A stretch of 64,000 nucleotides of DNA from Candidatus Krumholzibacteriia bacterium (GTDB lineage Bacteria; Krumholzibacteriota; Krumholzibacteriia; JAJRXK01): positions 31,228 through 95,227 of the forward strand of contig DATFKK010000111.1 of NCBI GenBank assembly GCA_035268685.1, given 5' to 3'. The translations under genes and the position numbers were made by a program. Position 1 is the first letter of the stretch; each line of letters opens with the position of its first letter. The notes under the pieces were generated by a model. That model had not been told where the DNA came from. It saw only the letters and a program-made list of their open reading frames with translations, and ran no database searches. This document shows, one piece after another, positions 29,247 through 38,538 of this stretch.

Positions 29247-29513
29247 GGAGCGGTCTCCGGCCGGAGACGACGAGTGTGGGCGAGTGCACGTCTAAGTGCG
29301 AATCAGGCCCTCTACAAGACAAGGGGCAGTGAAGATGCGTGGAGGAGGAATTGCTCGGGCGAGACCCCACGAATGCGTCGGCGTGGAGCGGCGCGATCGG
29401 CTTTCTCGCGGTGGGCGTCGTCTTGTCCCGATCTTCTCCGACGACTCACACACGTGTCGGTGATCGTGATTATGGTGTGCTGCGTGGAAGGAACCCGCGG
29501 TCCCGAGGTCGCC

Positions 29514-30164
29514 ATGACGATGTCGAACGCACGCGTCGAGACCACGAATGCAACCCCCTTCGTCGTGTCGGGCGCGACGCGGGGACTGACGAGATCCCTG
29601 GCCGTGGTCGTGTCCCAGGTCGCGAGTCCTCCGGTGGTCGCCGTGGCGGCGGCCTACCTCGCCGCGGGACTCCACGGTCGACCCGTGGCGTTCGGTTGGG
29701 CCACGCTCCACGTCGTGCTCATGGTGCTCGTTCCGCTGATCTACCTGGTCGGACTCCTGCGGCGAGGAGCAGTGAGCGACCTGGACGTGTACAGACGTGA
29801 AGAGCGGTGGCGGCCGTTCCTGGCCACCGTAGCCGGGGCGTGGACGGGCTGGGTGCTGTTGACCGCACTGGGTGCACCTCCGTCACTGATGGGAGTGACC
29901 GGAGTGCTCGCCCTGGAGGCGCTGGTGGTCTTCGCGATCACTCTGAGCTGGAAGATCAGTCTGCACTGTGCCACGGTGGCCGTGGCCGGTGCCCTGGTGT
30001 GGAAGCTGATGGGTTCACCGGTCGTGCTCGTGGTCGGTGTTCCCCTGATGATCTGGTCGCGTGTGTTGCTGCGTCGTCACACGCCGGCCCAGACCCTCGC
30101 CGGTTCGGTCGTGGGCGTCCTGCTGGTCGTCCTGTTCTTCGATCTGTTCGCCGGGGCGGTGTGA
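29514..30164 (+). CDS. Degenerate PAP2-like polytopic membrane protein
   Basis: 216 residues from the ATG at 29514 (an ATG at 29520 is in frame too). About five to six hydrophobic helices. The second half keeps a skeleton of the PAP2 phosphatase core: a KISLH segment at the place of PSGH, and SRVLLRRHTPAQTLAGSVVG at the place of SRxxxxxHxxxD. The final Asp is replaced (Thr) and the first PAP2 motif (KxxxxxxRP) is not apparent, so catalysis is doubtful. It is followed one base later by a GT4 gene, giving an operon. It may be a lipid-carrier binding or structural protein. Confidence 0.75.
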   Translation: MTMSNARVETTNATPFVVSGATRGLTRSLAVVVSQVASPPVVAVAAAYLAAGLHGRPVAFGWATLHVVLMVLVPLIYLVGLLRRGAVSDLDVYRREERWRPFLATVAGAWTGWVLLTALGAPPSLMGVTGVLALEALVVFAITLSWKISLHCATVAVAGALVWKLMGSPVVLVVGVPLMIWSRVLLRRHTPAQTLAGSVVGVLLVVLFFDLFAGAV

Positions 30165-30165
30165 C

Positions 30166-31308
30166 ATGCGCGTCGCGATCTTCGCCGAGACCTTCCTCCC
30201 CAAGTGGGACGGCATCACCAACACGTTGTGTCGACTGCTGGAGCACCTCGAGTCCGAGGGGCACGAGAGCATCATGTTCGCGCCCGAGGGCGCGCCTTCG
30301 TCGTACGCGAGCACGCGCATCCACGGCTACCCGGCGTTCAACTGTCCCTGGTACAACGACCTGCGTCTCGCCACGCCGCTCGGAACCGCCACCCGCGAGA
30401 TCGAGGAGTTCCAGCCCGACGTGATCCACGTGGCGAGTCCGCTGCTCCTGGGCGCCATGGGTCTGAAGAAGGCCAAGCAGATGGGCGTGCCGGTGGTGGC
30501 CAGTTACCACACCGACGTTCCGGGATACATGGAACACTACGGGTTCGGTGCCTTGCGCCAGCCGAGCTGGGCGCTGTTCCGCTGGTTGCACAACCAGGCC
30601 GACCTGAACGTCTGTCCCAGTACCCACACGCGACGTCAACTCGAGGAGCACGGTTTCGAGCGCGTGGAGATCTGGGCGCGGGGAGTCGACACCGATCTCT
30701 ACTCGCCCACGCGTTTCAGCTTCCAGATGCGCGACCGGATGAGCGGTGGTGTTCCCGACGCGCCGCTGTTGCTCTACGCGGGTCGTCTGGCGGTGGAGAA
30801 ACGACTCGACCTGTTGCGTCCGGTCCTCGACGAGGTTCCGGGAGCACGTCTGTGTCTCGTGGGCAGTGGTCCTGCCGAGGAAGTGCTGCGCTCCATCTTC
30901 CGTGGTACCGACACCACGTTCATGGGCTATCTGAAGGGCGAGGACCTGGCCGCCGCCTACGCCTCGGCCGACGTGTTCGTCTTCCCGAGCGAGTCGGAGA
31001 CCTTCGGGAACGTGGTGCTCGAGGCCATGGCCTCCGGTCTCACCGCCGTGTGCGCCGCGGCCGGGGGGCCGCTCGACATCGTCGACCACGGGCGCAACGG
31101 CTACCTGTTCACGCCCGGTCGGCATGCCGAGATCAGCAGCCTGCTCGAGTGGCTGATCGCTCACCCCGGTCCGAGCCGGGCGATCGGCCAGCGGGCCCGG
31201 ATCCACGCCGAGGCGAACAGCTGGACCAACGTCATGGTCGGTCTGGTGAATCGTTACCGGGAGCTGGCCGAACTCAGTGAGGCCGAGCGCCCGGCTCTGG
31301 CGGGCTGA
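30166..31308 (+). CDS. Glycosyltransferase family 4 protein (SqdX/PimB/MgtA-like)
   Basis: 380 residues; ATG at 30166, directly after the PAP2-like gene. The N-terminal half opens RVAIFAETFLPKWDGITNTLCRLLEHL, the phrase shared by sulfoquinovosyl-, digalactosyl- and mannosyl-diacylglycerol transferases. VPVVASYHTDVPGYMEHYG and NVCPSTHTRRQLEEHGF follow, then the donor half LLYAGRLAVEKRLDLLRPVL and the motif SESETFGNVVLEAMASG. It likely transfers a sugar to a diacylglycerol or polyprenyl acceptor at the cytoplasmic face of the membrane. The last 35 bases overlap the convergent membrane glycosyltransferase gene. Confidence 0.9.
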   Translation: MRVAIFAETFLPKWDGITNTLCRLLEHLESEGHESIMFAPEGAPSSYASTRIHGYPAFNCPWYNDLRLATPLGTATREIEEFQPDVIHVASPLLLGAMGLKKAKQMGVPVVASYHTDVPGYMEHYGFGALRQPSWALFRWLHNQADLNVCPSTHTRRQLEEHGFERVEIWARGVDTDLYSPTRFSFQMRDRMSGGVPDAPLLLYAGRLAVEKRLDLLRPVLDEVPGARLCLVGSGPAEEVLRSIFRGTDTTFMGYLKGEDLAAAYASADVFVFPSESETFGNVVLEAMASGLTAVCAAAGGPLDIVDHGRNGYLFTPGRHAEISSLLEWLIAHPGPSRAIGQRARIHAEANSWTNVMVGLVNRYRELAELSEAERPALAG

Positions 31309-32722
31309 GTCGCGAACGTCCCCGCCAGGCCACCACGCCGTCGGACGCCGAACGTACACGCCAGTCGACGATCGGCTCGAGTTCCCGGGGCGGAACGAGC
31401 CCCGTGCGCGCGCTGCGCGTGAACCACACGAACACGACGGGATCGTCGGGAGCGAGCCCGGCCGTCAGCAGGCCGGGCTCGGGCCACTGGGTGCGTCGTC
31501 CGGTGTGCCAGTACAGGTACTCGGGCACGTTGGACCACACGGGATCGGCACCGTGGAGCAGGGGCTCCAGTTCCGCGAGCGAACGGGCCAAGCCTCCGTC
31601 GGGGGCGTAATCGTCCGCGCGTTCGGCGAGCAGCGGGGCACGCATCGTTCCGATGCCGCTGGCGAGCAGCCACAGTGCCCAGGCCGTGGCGATCGAGGCT
31701 CCGATCCGGGTGCGTCGTGATCGGCGCTGCAACGCGTCGCCGACCCGGGTTGCGAGGACGACGGTCACCGCGAAGGCCGGCGCCAGCAGCCGGTGGTCGG
31801 GGAGGTCGATCCTCTGCCGCGTGGAACCGACCCAGAGCAGGAGCAGGAAACCCGCGAGGGCTACGAGCCAGGGCGCGTCACCCGCGCCGGGCACCGCGCG
31901 CCCGCGCCGTATCCAGAGCGCGACGGTCCCCAGTGCGGCCAGCGCGGCCGTGATCAGGAGGACGTCCGTCGAGTCGACCTGAGGCACCACCCAGCGCGCC
32001 ATGTGCTCGAGGGTGCGGCGGACGGTGGGGCCGAGTGGGCGGGGATCTCCCGGGAAGCTCTCGACGAGCTGTCCGGTGTGGAGAAGGTTGCGTCCCACCC
32101 ACGCGATCAGGGGAAGGCTCACGGGGACCATCCACGGGAGCGCGCGTGGACCCGACCGCACCAGCAGGACCAGCACGACGGCCGGCCACAACATCAGACC
32201 GGTGAGTTTGACCACCGGGGCGATCGCGGCCAGCGCGAGCATCCATGCGCGGGCCGTGAGCGAGCCGTCTTCGACGGAGCGGGTGGCGGCGAAGAGGGTG
32301 GCGAGCACGATCGCGACCAGCAGTGCGTCGGCCAGGAGCGCGGTCGCCACGGTCACGATCGGAGCTCCGACGATCGTGCCCACCAGCATCGCCGCACGCC
32401 AGCTCTGCGAGCGCAGCCGGAGGGCGAGGGGCCAGAGCACGAACGGCACCAGCACCGACCAGAGAAGGGCCGTGCCGGCGCCGCCGACGGTCCGGGGCTC
32501 GATGCCGAGCGCGATCCCGGGGGACAGGGTGAGGGCGTAGCCCGGCGGCCAGATCCCGCTGGGCTCGCCGTCGAATCCGTGGGCGCCCTGGCCCGCCGCG
32601 AGCGATCGGGCCATGGCCACGTATTCGACGCTGTCGGGCGTCATGAAGACGCCGTGGACGTGCACGCCCACGGCGAACAGCAGCAGCAACGGAGGAACGA
32701 GCGACCAACGGGATCGTGTCAT
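31274..32722 (-). CDS. Polytopic glycosyltransferase, ArnT/PMT-like (GT39/83 type)
   Basis: 482 residues with about ten to eleven hydrophobic helices. The periplasmic loop after TM1 has the family acidic pair in MTPDSVEYVAMARSLAAGQG (D30/E33) and GIWPPGYALTLSPGIAL, as in dolichyl- or undecaprenyl-phosphate-dependent mannosyl/arabinosyl transferases. The C-terminal soluble part (VWSNVPEYLYWHTGRRTQW, VVFVWFTRSARTG) is the usual periplasmic domain of this superfamily. It should glycosylate a periplasmic target from a lipid-linked sugar. The 3' end overlaps the convergent GT4 gene by 35 bases. The start is an ATG shortly after a tcatgacgc sequence; the ribosome site is unclear. Confidence 0.85.
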   Translation of the reverse strand: MTRSRWSLVPPLLLLFAVGVHVHGVFMTPDSVEYVAMARSLAAGQGAHGFDGEPSGIWPPGYALTLSPGIALGIEPRTVGGAGTALLWSVLVPFVLWPLALRLRSQSWRAAMLVGTIVGAPIVTVATALLADALLVAIVLATLFAATRSVEDGSLTARAWMLALAAIAPVVKLTGLMLWPAVVLVLLVRSGPRALPWMVPVSLPLIAWVGRNLLHTGQLVESFPGDPRPLGPTVRRTLEHMARWVVPQVDSTDVLLITAALAALGTVALWIRRGRAVPGAGDAPWLVALAGFLLLLWVGSTRQRIDLPDHRLLAPAFAVTVVLATRVGDALQRRSRRTRIGASIATAWALWLLASGIGTMRAPLLAERADDYAPDGGLARSLAELEPLLHGADPVWSNVPEYLYWHTGRRTQWPEPGLLTAGLAPDDPVVFVWFTRSARTGLVPPRELEPIVDWRVRSASDGVVAWRGRSRLSPPEPGARPH

Positions 32723-32760
32723 GACGCTCTGGTCATACCACGACCCGGCCCCGAGCGCCG

Positions 32761-33330
32761 CTACGGAGCCTGACAGCCGGCCACGGTGAATCGCCCCAGC
32801 AGTTCGCGCACGACCATCTGGCGGTCCTTGTCGGCCTTGTACAGCGCCGCCACCTTCTCGCGTGCCGCGGGCACGTTCCCGCAGGCCTTGCCACGCGCGA
32901 TCAGCTCGCGCCCGTCGTCGGGCATGGGTCCCCAGTTACCGCACTCGACGAACTCGTCGCTCAGGAACACGAACTTCGGCACGGCTTCACCGCCGTTGGT
33001 GAGGAAGCGCGCAAAGGCTTCGGGCTGTTCCTCGCGCGTGACGTAGCGCACCTGCAGGCGATCGTTCTCACGGACCATGCGTTCGAGCACCGGCACGTGG
33101 CGGACGACGTCGCCGCACCAGTCCTCGGCGAAGGCCACCACGTGGACCGGGCGGTCGATTCCCCGGAGTGCGGCCACGGTCGAGGGCTCCAGCCGCTGAC
33201 GCTCGATCGAATTCTGCATCTTCTCGACATGTTCGGCGTTCTCGGCTGCATCGATCCAGGCCTCGTGGGTACGGCCCGAGTCGAACACGTTCTTCCAGTC
33301 GATGGTGGGCAGGACGGGTGGACGGGGCAT
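32761..33330 (-). CDS. Thioredoxin-like family protein with single-Cys WCGD motif
   Basis: 189 residues from the ATG at 33330 (a GTG directly before it is ignored; ggag lies ten bases upstream). The thioredoxin-fold part is VHVVAFAEDWCGDVVRHVPVLERM, where WCGPC is replaced by WCGD with one cysteine. The cis-Pro strand is GEAVPKFVFLSDEFVECGNWG, which adds another Cys. Proteins of this type, with DW(C)GD, are common in Bacillota and Bacteroidota and are annotated only as thioredoxin family. It probably acts in thiol sensing or as a bacillithiol/monothiol-type protein. No signal peptide. It lies just downstream of the heme A synthase gene on the same strand. Confidence 0.85.
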   Translation of the reverse strand: MPRPPVLPTIDWKNVFDSGRTHEAWIDAAENAEHVEKMQNSIERQRLEPSTVAALRGIDRPVHVVAFAEDWCGDVVRHVPVLERMVRENDRLQVRYVTREEQPEAFARFLTNGGEAVPKFVFLSDEFVECGNWGPMPDDGRELIARGKACGNVPAAREKVAALYKADKDRQMVVRELLGRFTVAGCQAP

Positions 33331-33362
33331 CACGGTCTCCGAACGAGGGGGCGAGAACAGGC

Positions 33363-34361
33363 TCAGGCGTGGCCGGGATCGGCCGCCGGAGGTGCCACCG
33401 GGGCACCGAGATCGTCGGCCGCGGCCACGGGTTCACGTTGGGACTGCAGGGCCAGGAGGGTCAGCATTCCCAGGTAGACGCTGGCCGCCGACAGGTGCAG
33501 GAGTTGGGCGACGGGAGGGACGTCCATGGTGACCAGCGCCGCGCCGAGGATCATCTGTGCCACCACCAGGGCGACGCTCGCATCGGCGGCACGCACCAGA
33601 CCCGTGTCGGCGCGGAAGCGGCGCCGGCTCCACACGGCCAGACCGATCGTCGCGGCCAGCATGAGCTGTGAGAACCCGCGGTGCACCGTGTCGAGCGTTC
33701 CCACCTGTTCGATCCACTCGCTGCGGGGCAGTTCGGGGTTCTCGTCGACGGCGTGTTCCATGGCACCACGGACGTTCGTCCCCAGACCCACCTGGACGAG
33801 CGTGAGCACGATCACGATGCCGACGGCGTGACGGAAGCGTCGCCGGGCCGGGTCCTTCGATCGCGGTAGACCCGCGTGCTGCAGGCGCGCGTGGAAGGTC
33901 GCGTACAGGAGCAGGGTGACGATCACCAGGGCCACGACCATGTGGGTCGTGATCATCCAGGGTTCCAGCCCCGATCGCACGACCTGACCGCCGAGCCATC
34001 CCTGGAAGCCCACGAGCAGGGTTGCGGCGAGCGCGGGCCAGAGCAGGCGGGGGCGGTGGCGGTGCCACAGCAGCGCCATGACCAGCGTCGCCACGATGAG
34101 CAGTCCGATGGTCACCCCGAGCAGCCGGTTCGTGTACTCGAGCCAGGTGAGCGTGGCGTTGAACTGGGTCGGATCCCAGCCCGGAGGCAGCTGGGAGGCC
34201 TGGAGGGGCGGAATCCACGACCCGAAGCACTTCGGCCAGTCCGGACACCCCAGTCCCGCGCCGGCGGCCCGCACGAGCGCTCCGACGAGGATCAGGGTGT
34301 AGGTGGCGACGGTGGTGGCCAGCGCCATGCGTGCGAAGGCCCTCAGACGGTTTCCGTTCAT
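33363..34361 (-). CDS. ctaA: Heme A synthase (CtaA/COX15 family)
   Basis: 332 residues from the ATG at 34361. About eight membrane helices in two four-helix halves. Key segments are GAGLGCPDWPKCFGSW (paired cysteines C38/C44-type loop), WLEYTNRLLG, MITTHMVVALVIV, LDTVHRGFSQLML and AQLLHLSAASVYLG, supplying three of the conserved heme-ligand histidines. In the first motif the usual histidine of EXXHR is Asn (EYTNR), a variant worth noting. It converts heme O to heme A for cytochrome c oxidase. No oxidase subunits are adjacent. The gene is divergent from the chemoreceptor gene and co-directional with the thioredoxin-like gene. Confidence 0.93.
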   Translation of the reverse strand: MNGNRLRAFARMALATTVATYTLILVGALVRAAGAGLGCPDWPKCFGSWIPPLQASQLPPGWDPTQFNATLTWLEYTNRLLGVTIGLLIVATLVMALLWHRHRPRLLWPALAATLLVGFQGWLGGQVVRSGLEPWMITTHMVVALVIVTLLLYATFHARLQHAGLPRSKDPARRRFRHAVGIVIVLTLVQVGLGTNVRGAMEHAVDENPELPRSEWIEQVGTLDTVHRGFSQLMLAATIGLAVWSRRRFRADTGLVRAADASVALVVAQMILGAALVTMDVPPVAQLLHLSAASVYLGMLTLLALQSQREPVAAADDLGAPVAPPAADPGHA

Positions 34362-34574
34362 GGCCTGCCACGGGTTCGGGGGCGACCGGGGACGACGCGG
34401 GAACGCTAGTGAACGCCGCGGGGAGGCGCCACGTTCCGGGCACGGTGGAAGGTCCTGCCGACCCGACCGCGCCCGAGGTCGCCGAAGTCGTCGCGAGGTC
34501 GGATCGACGTCGGAACGTCCTTTGCAGGATTCCCGAGGCCGTCCCCATTCGCCGCAACTCCGAAGGACCCCCCC

Positions 34575-36455
34575 ATGACGATCCAGCAGAAGGTCAACCG
34601 CGGTCTCCTCGCCGCCGCCGCCGTCCTGGTGGTCACCACCGTCGTCTCCTTCCTCGGACTCCGGGGGCAGGTGGACGAGGCACTCGATCGAGAGATGGTG
34701 GGTACGGTCGAGGGCATCGTGCGTCAGCTCGAGCTCGCCGATCACATGTACCTGGAGCAGGTCGAGAGCGGGATGCGCCTGCTGCGACACCGGGCGCACG
34801 AGCTCGGCGAACCCCGCCGCGACGGGATGATCCCCGTTGCCGGTGTTCCGGCCGATGGCCTCTACTTCGGCGACGCGGTCGTGAACGAGGAGTTCTCGCT
34901 CGTCGATGCCACCACCGACCTCGTGGGCGGCACCGCCACGCTCTTCGCCCGCACCGGCGACGATTTCGTCCGTGTGAGCACGAACGTGCAGAAGGACGAC
35001 GGATCGCGGGCCATCGGCACGAAGCTGAACCCCGAGGGCAAGGCCCATCCACGGATCATGGCGGGCGAGTCGTACCGTGGCCTGGTCGGGATCCTGGGTC
35101 GTCCCTTCGTCACGGGCTACGATCCGATCGTCGATGCGAGCGGTGCCGTCGTCGGGATCTACTACGTGGGCTACCCCGTCGTGGAGATGCAGGAGCTGGG
35201 CACGGCGATCGCCGCCATGAAGCTGCTCGACCACGGATTCGTGTCGCTCGTCGACGCCGACGGCGAGGTCGTGTTCGCGTCCGACTCCGCACCCGATGAC
35301 GTGGGCGCGATCGTGACGCGTGAGAGCGCTGACGGTTGGCACCTCTTCGCGCGGACCTTCGATGCCTGGGGCTACGATGTCGTGGCCGCCGTGCCCTCGT
35401 CCGACATCGCAGCACGCACGACGGCGTCGACCGCCCAGGTGCTGGGACCGACACTCGTCGTCTTCGTCGCGATCGGTCTGCTGGGCTTCTTCGGTGCGCG
35501 GGCCTTCCTGCGCCCTCTCGACGCGGTCGCGGCCGCGGTCGAGGGCGTCGCCGACGGTGACGGCGACCTCACGCAGCGGATCGACTACGACCGCGACGAC
35601 GAGCTGGGGCGTGTCGCGCGCGCGCTGAATCGCTTCCTCGACAAGATCCGCGAGTCGATCCGGGTGATCGCGAACTCGGCGGACTCGCTGTCGAGCACCG
35701 GCGAACGCCTGGGTGCGGTGAGCGACTCCATGGTGCAGTCGGTCGATTCGACCACGAACGAAGCCGGAACCGTGGCCGGCGCGGCCGAGCAGGTGTCGGC
35801 GAGCACCGACAACGTGGCCTCGGCCGCCGAGGAGATGCAGGCCACGATCCGCGAGATCGCCGAGAACGCCACGCGGGCGGCCGACGCATCGAGCGGTGCC
35901 GTCGACTCGGTGCGCAACGCCACCGCCATCATGAGCCGGCTGAGCGACAGCAGCGGCCAGATCGGCAGCGTGCTCGGTCTGATCGAGGAGATCGCCGAGC
36001 AGACGAATCTGCTGGCCCTGAACGCGACCATCGAGGCCGCACGCGCCGGGGAGGCCGGACGCGGCTTCGCCGTGGTGGCGAACGAGGTCAAGGAACTCGC
36101 CGAGCAGACGGCCCGCGCCACCGAGGACATCCGGACCAAGGTCGGATCGATGCAGTCCGACACCGAGGCCGCCGTGGGCGCCCTCGACGGCTACACGGCG
36201 GTGATCGAGGAGATCGATCAGGTCTCGCAGTCGATCGCCGGTGCCATCGAGGAGCAGGCCGCCACGACCCAGGAGATCGGCAAGAGCGTGCACGAGACGG
36301 CTCAGGGAAGCCGCAACATCTCCGAGAGCATCCAGTGCGTGGCACGACTGGCCGACGACAGTGGCGGGCACATCCGTCAGGCCGCGCAGCTCGGCGAGCA
36401 GCTGGCCGGAGTGACGAAGGAACTGCAGCGGCTGATGACGCAGTTCAAGTACTGA
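34575..36455 (+). CDS. Methyl-accepting chemotaxis protein with Cache-type sensor
   Basis: 626 residues. N-terminal membrane anchor ([19 protein letters not shown]), then a periplasmic single-Cache domain of the sCache_3 type ([15 protein letters not shown]..., [62 protein letters not shown]). A second membrane helix lies near residue 290 ([20 protein letters not shown]), followed by HAMP ([26 protein letters not shown]) and a long methyl-accepting coiled coil. The signalling hairpin tip is present ([25 protein letters not shown]). No C-terminal CheR/CheB pentapeptide is seen. Such sCache sensors often detect small organic acids. The receptor implies a motile or at least chemosensory organism. 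Confidence 0.95.
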   Translation: MTIQQKVNRGLLAAAAVLVVTTVVSFLGLRGQVDEALDREMVGTVEGIVRQLELADHMYLEQVESGMRLLRHRAHELGEPRRDGMIPVAGVPADGLYFGDAVVNEEFSLVDATTDLVGGTATLFARTGDDFVRVSTNVQKDDGSRAIGTKLNPEGKAHPRIMAGESYRGLVGILGRPFVTGYDPIVDASGAVVGIYYVGYPVVEMQELGTAIAAMKLLDHGFVSLVDADGEVVFASDSAPDDVGAIVTRESADGWHLFARTFDAWGYDVVAAVPSSDIAARTTASTAQVLGPTLVVFVAIGLLGFFGARAFLRPLDAVAAAVEGVADGDGDLTQRIDYDRDDELGRVARALNRFLDKIRESIRVIANSADSLSSTGERLGAVSDSMVQSVDSTTNEAGTVAGAAEQVSASTDNVASAAEEMQATIREIAENATRAADASSGAVDSVRNATAIMSRLSDSSGQIGSVLGLIEEIAEQTNLLALNATIEAARAGEAGRGFAVVANEVKELAEQTARATEDIRTKVGSMQSDTEAAVGALDGYTAVIEEIDQVSQSIAGAIEEQAATTQEIGKSVHETAQGSRNISESIQCVARLADDSGGHIRQAAQLGEQLAGVTKELQRLMTQFKY

Positions 36456-36525
36456 TCCGGACTGCGAACGGACGTCCTCACATCTGCGTAGCGACGCAGC
36501 GCTGGTCTGCGGGCGGGGCACCTCC

Positions 36526-36531
36526 TATCCT
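36526..36531 (+). promoter_or_regulatory. Possible -10 element of the methylmalonyl-CoA mutase operon
   Basis: TATCCT at 36526-36531 is a four-of-six match to TATAAT in an otherwise GC-rich gap. A weak -35 (tggtct) lies 17 bases upstream. Transcription would start near 36538 and include the hairpin at 36553-36583. Confidence 0.3.
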
Positions 36532-36552
36532 GCACCCGTCCGCGCGAGAACC

Positions 36553-36583
36553 GACCGCGGCCCGTCGGAGTCGGGCCGCGGTC
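36553..36583 (+). other. Strong leader hairpin before methylmalonyl-CoA mutase
   Basis: A perfect 11-bp stem pairs gaccgcggccc (36553-36563) with gggccgcggtc (36573-36583) around a nine-base loop. It ends 29 bases before the ATG of the small-subunit gene. It could be a terminator for the upstream chemoreceptor transcript, an mRNA stabiliser or a regulatory leader. It lacks a T-tract and does not resemble a cobalamin riboswitch. Confidence 0.5.
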
Positions 36584-36612
36584 GCGCCCGCCTCTCCCCA
36601 GCGCGAGGACCC

Positions 36613-38538
36613 ATGTTCGATCCCAGCCGACCGCTCACCGACGAATTCGAACCTGCCGACATCGGGCTCTGGCGCGAGAAGGCCACGGCCGACCTGAAGG
36701 GCAGACCCCTCGAGAAGCTCACCGGCCACACCGACGACGGTCTCGAGATCCGCCCGCTGTACACGCGCGACGAACAGGTCGCGCCCACGATGATCGGTCT
36801 GCCCGGTGCGCCACCCTTCCGGCGCGGGACCCGGCCGCTCGGACGCAGCCTGGAGGGCCCCGACGTCCGCAGCGTGGTCGAGAACGCCGATCCCGAGCGA
36901 GCGAAGGAGCAGTTGCGCGAGGACCTCCATCGCGGAGCCACCTCGGTGCTGCTGCGGATCGCCACCCGGACGGCGCACGGATGGACCCCCGGTGTGCGGC
37001 TGGCCTCGGCGGCGCAGCTGAAGGGTCTGTTGGACGGCGTCGATCCGATCGCCGCGCCGGTCCATCTCGACGCCGGAGGTGCGGGCATCGAGTTCGCCCA
37101 GGCCTGGGTCGAATTGCTCGAGGAGCGCGGATTGCACCCGGCGGCCGTACGCGGCGGCCTGGGGATCGATCCGATCGGGACCCTTGCCCGCGAGGGAGAG
37201 GTCCCGGCATCGGTCGAAGCGGTCCTGAGCCGGGGCGCGGCCCTGACCCACGACGTCGAGGCCATGCCGAACCTCCGTGTGTTCTCGGTCGATCCCGATT
37301 TCGTGCACCACGCGGGCGCGACCACCGCGCAGACCCTCGCCGTGGCGCTGGCCACCGGTGCCGCGTACCTGCGGGCACTCGATGCCGCGGGTGTCGATCC
37401 CGACCACGGCACCGGCCGCATCGCCTTCGCCTGGCGCGCCGACACGCATTTCTTCGAACAGATCGCGGCGCTGCGTGCCCTGCGCATCACGTGGAACCGG
37501 ATCGCCGAGGCCAGCGGCTCCTCGGGACGTTCCATGCACGTGCACGTGCTCACCTCCGAACGTGTCGTGTCGCGCCGCGACCCCTGGGTGAACGTCCTGC
37601 GCGGGACGGCCACCACCTTCGCCGGAATGATCGGCGGGGCCGACGCGGTGAGTTGCGCCTCCTTCGATCGCGCCCTCGGACAGTCGGCGCCCATGGGGCG
37701 CCGCATCGCGCGGAACACGCCGATCATCCTGGGCGAGGAATCGCATCTGCACCGCGTGGTCGATCCGGCCGGCGGCTCGTGGTTCCTCGAGAATCTCACC
37801 GCGGAACTCGCGCTGAAGGCCTGGGACGAGTTCCAGGAGATCGAGCGCGAAGGCGGGGTGATCGAGGCCCTGCGCAGCGGATGGTTGCGCGAGCGCGTCG
37901 ACGCGGCGTGGGAGCGCAAGCGCGCGAAGATCGCCACGCGGCGTGAAGCCCTGACCGGTGTGAGCGAGTTCGCACAGCTCGACGAGCGTCGTCCCGACGT
38001 CGAACCCTTCCCGGATCCGGGCGAAGGCGTGCAGGCCGAGTCCGAGCGCCTGCAGCCGTGGCCGGTGCGTCGGCTGGGTGACGACTTCGAGGAGCTACGC
38101 GACGCCAGCGACGCCGCCAACGCCGAAGGCCGCGAACCCCGCGCCTTCCTCGTGACGCTCGGTCCGCTGGCCGAGCACAACCTGCGCGCGAACTGGATCC
38201 GCAACGTCCTCGCGGCCGGGGGCATCGCCAGCCGCGATGCCGGAGACCTCGAGGACGCCGACGCGGCCGCGAAGGCCTTCGCCGAGTCCGGGCTCGACTT
38301 CGCGGTGATCTGCGGGACCGACGCACGCTACGCCGAACAGGCCGCCGACGTGGCGCGGGCCCTGCGCCGCGAGGGCGTTCCCCTGGTCTGGCTCGCCGGC
38401 CGTCCCGGAGACCACGAAGACGCGTGGAGGAGCGCGGGGGTCGACCGCTTCGTCCACATGGGTGTCGACGTGATCGAGGTCCTGCGCGAAGCGCTGGGCC
38501 ACCTGATCGAATCCACCCGGGAGGAGACCGAGCGATGA
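36613..38538 (+). CDS. mutA: Methylmalonyl-CoA mutase small (beta) subunit
   Basis: 641 residues. Similar over its length to the large subunit but with a degraded C-terminal cobalamin domain: the DxHxxG motif is missing, as is normal for the non-catalytic partner. The N-terminal barrel has [20 protein letters not shown] and [11 protein letters not shown], and a later [15 protein letters not shown]. It pairs with the next gene to isomerise (R)-methylmalonyl-CoA to succinyl-CoA, completing propionate breakdown from odd-chain lipids and branched amino acids. It is followed by the large subunit with an ATGA overlap and by meaB, forming a three-gene operon. A leader hairpin precedes it. Confidence 0.93.
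   Translation: MFDPSRPLTDEFEPADIGLWREKATADLKGRPLEKLTGHTDDGLEIRPLYTRDEQVAPTMIGLPGAPPFRRGTRPLGRSLEGPDVRSVVENADPERAKEQLREDLHRGATSVLLRIATRTAHGWTPGVRLASAAQLKGLLDGVDPIAAPVHLDAGGAGIEFAQAWVELLEERGLHPAAVRGGLGIDPIGTLAREGEVPASVEAVLSRGAALTHDVEAMPNLRVFSVDPDFVHHAGATTAQTLAVALATGAAYLRALDAAGVDPDHGTGRIAFAWRADTHFFEQIAALRALRITWNRIAEASGSSGRSMHVHVLTSERVVSRRDPWVNVLRGTATTFAGMIGGADAVSCASFDRALGQSAPMGRRIARNTPIILGEESHLHRVVDPAGGSWFLENLTAELALKAWDEFQEIEREGGVIEALRSGWLRERVDAAWERKRAKIATRREALTGVSEFAQLDERRPDVEPFPDPGEGVQAESERLQPWPVRRLGDDFEELRDASDAANAEGREPRAFLVTLGPLAEHNLRANWIRNVLAAGGIASRDAGDLEDADAAAKAFAESGLDFAVICGTDARYAEQAADVARALRREGVPLVWLAGRPGDHEDAWRSAGVDRFVHMGVDVIEVLREALGHLIESTREETER

Noticed and set aside
33363..36521. A 1052-residue minus-strand open frame covering both the heme A synthase and the chemoreceptor gene
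   Set aside because: Only the last 332 residues match a family (CtaA). The upstream part is the reverse of a clearly coding chemoreceptor and is His/Gly/Arg-rich shadow sequence.
36484..36612. Cobalamin riboswitch upstream of the mutase genes
   Set aside because: The gap is only about 150 bases and lacks the conserved B12-box core; only simple hairpins are present.
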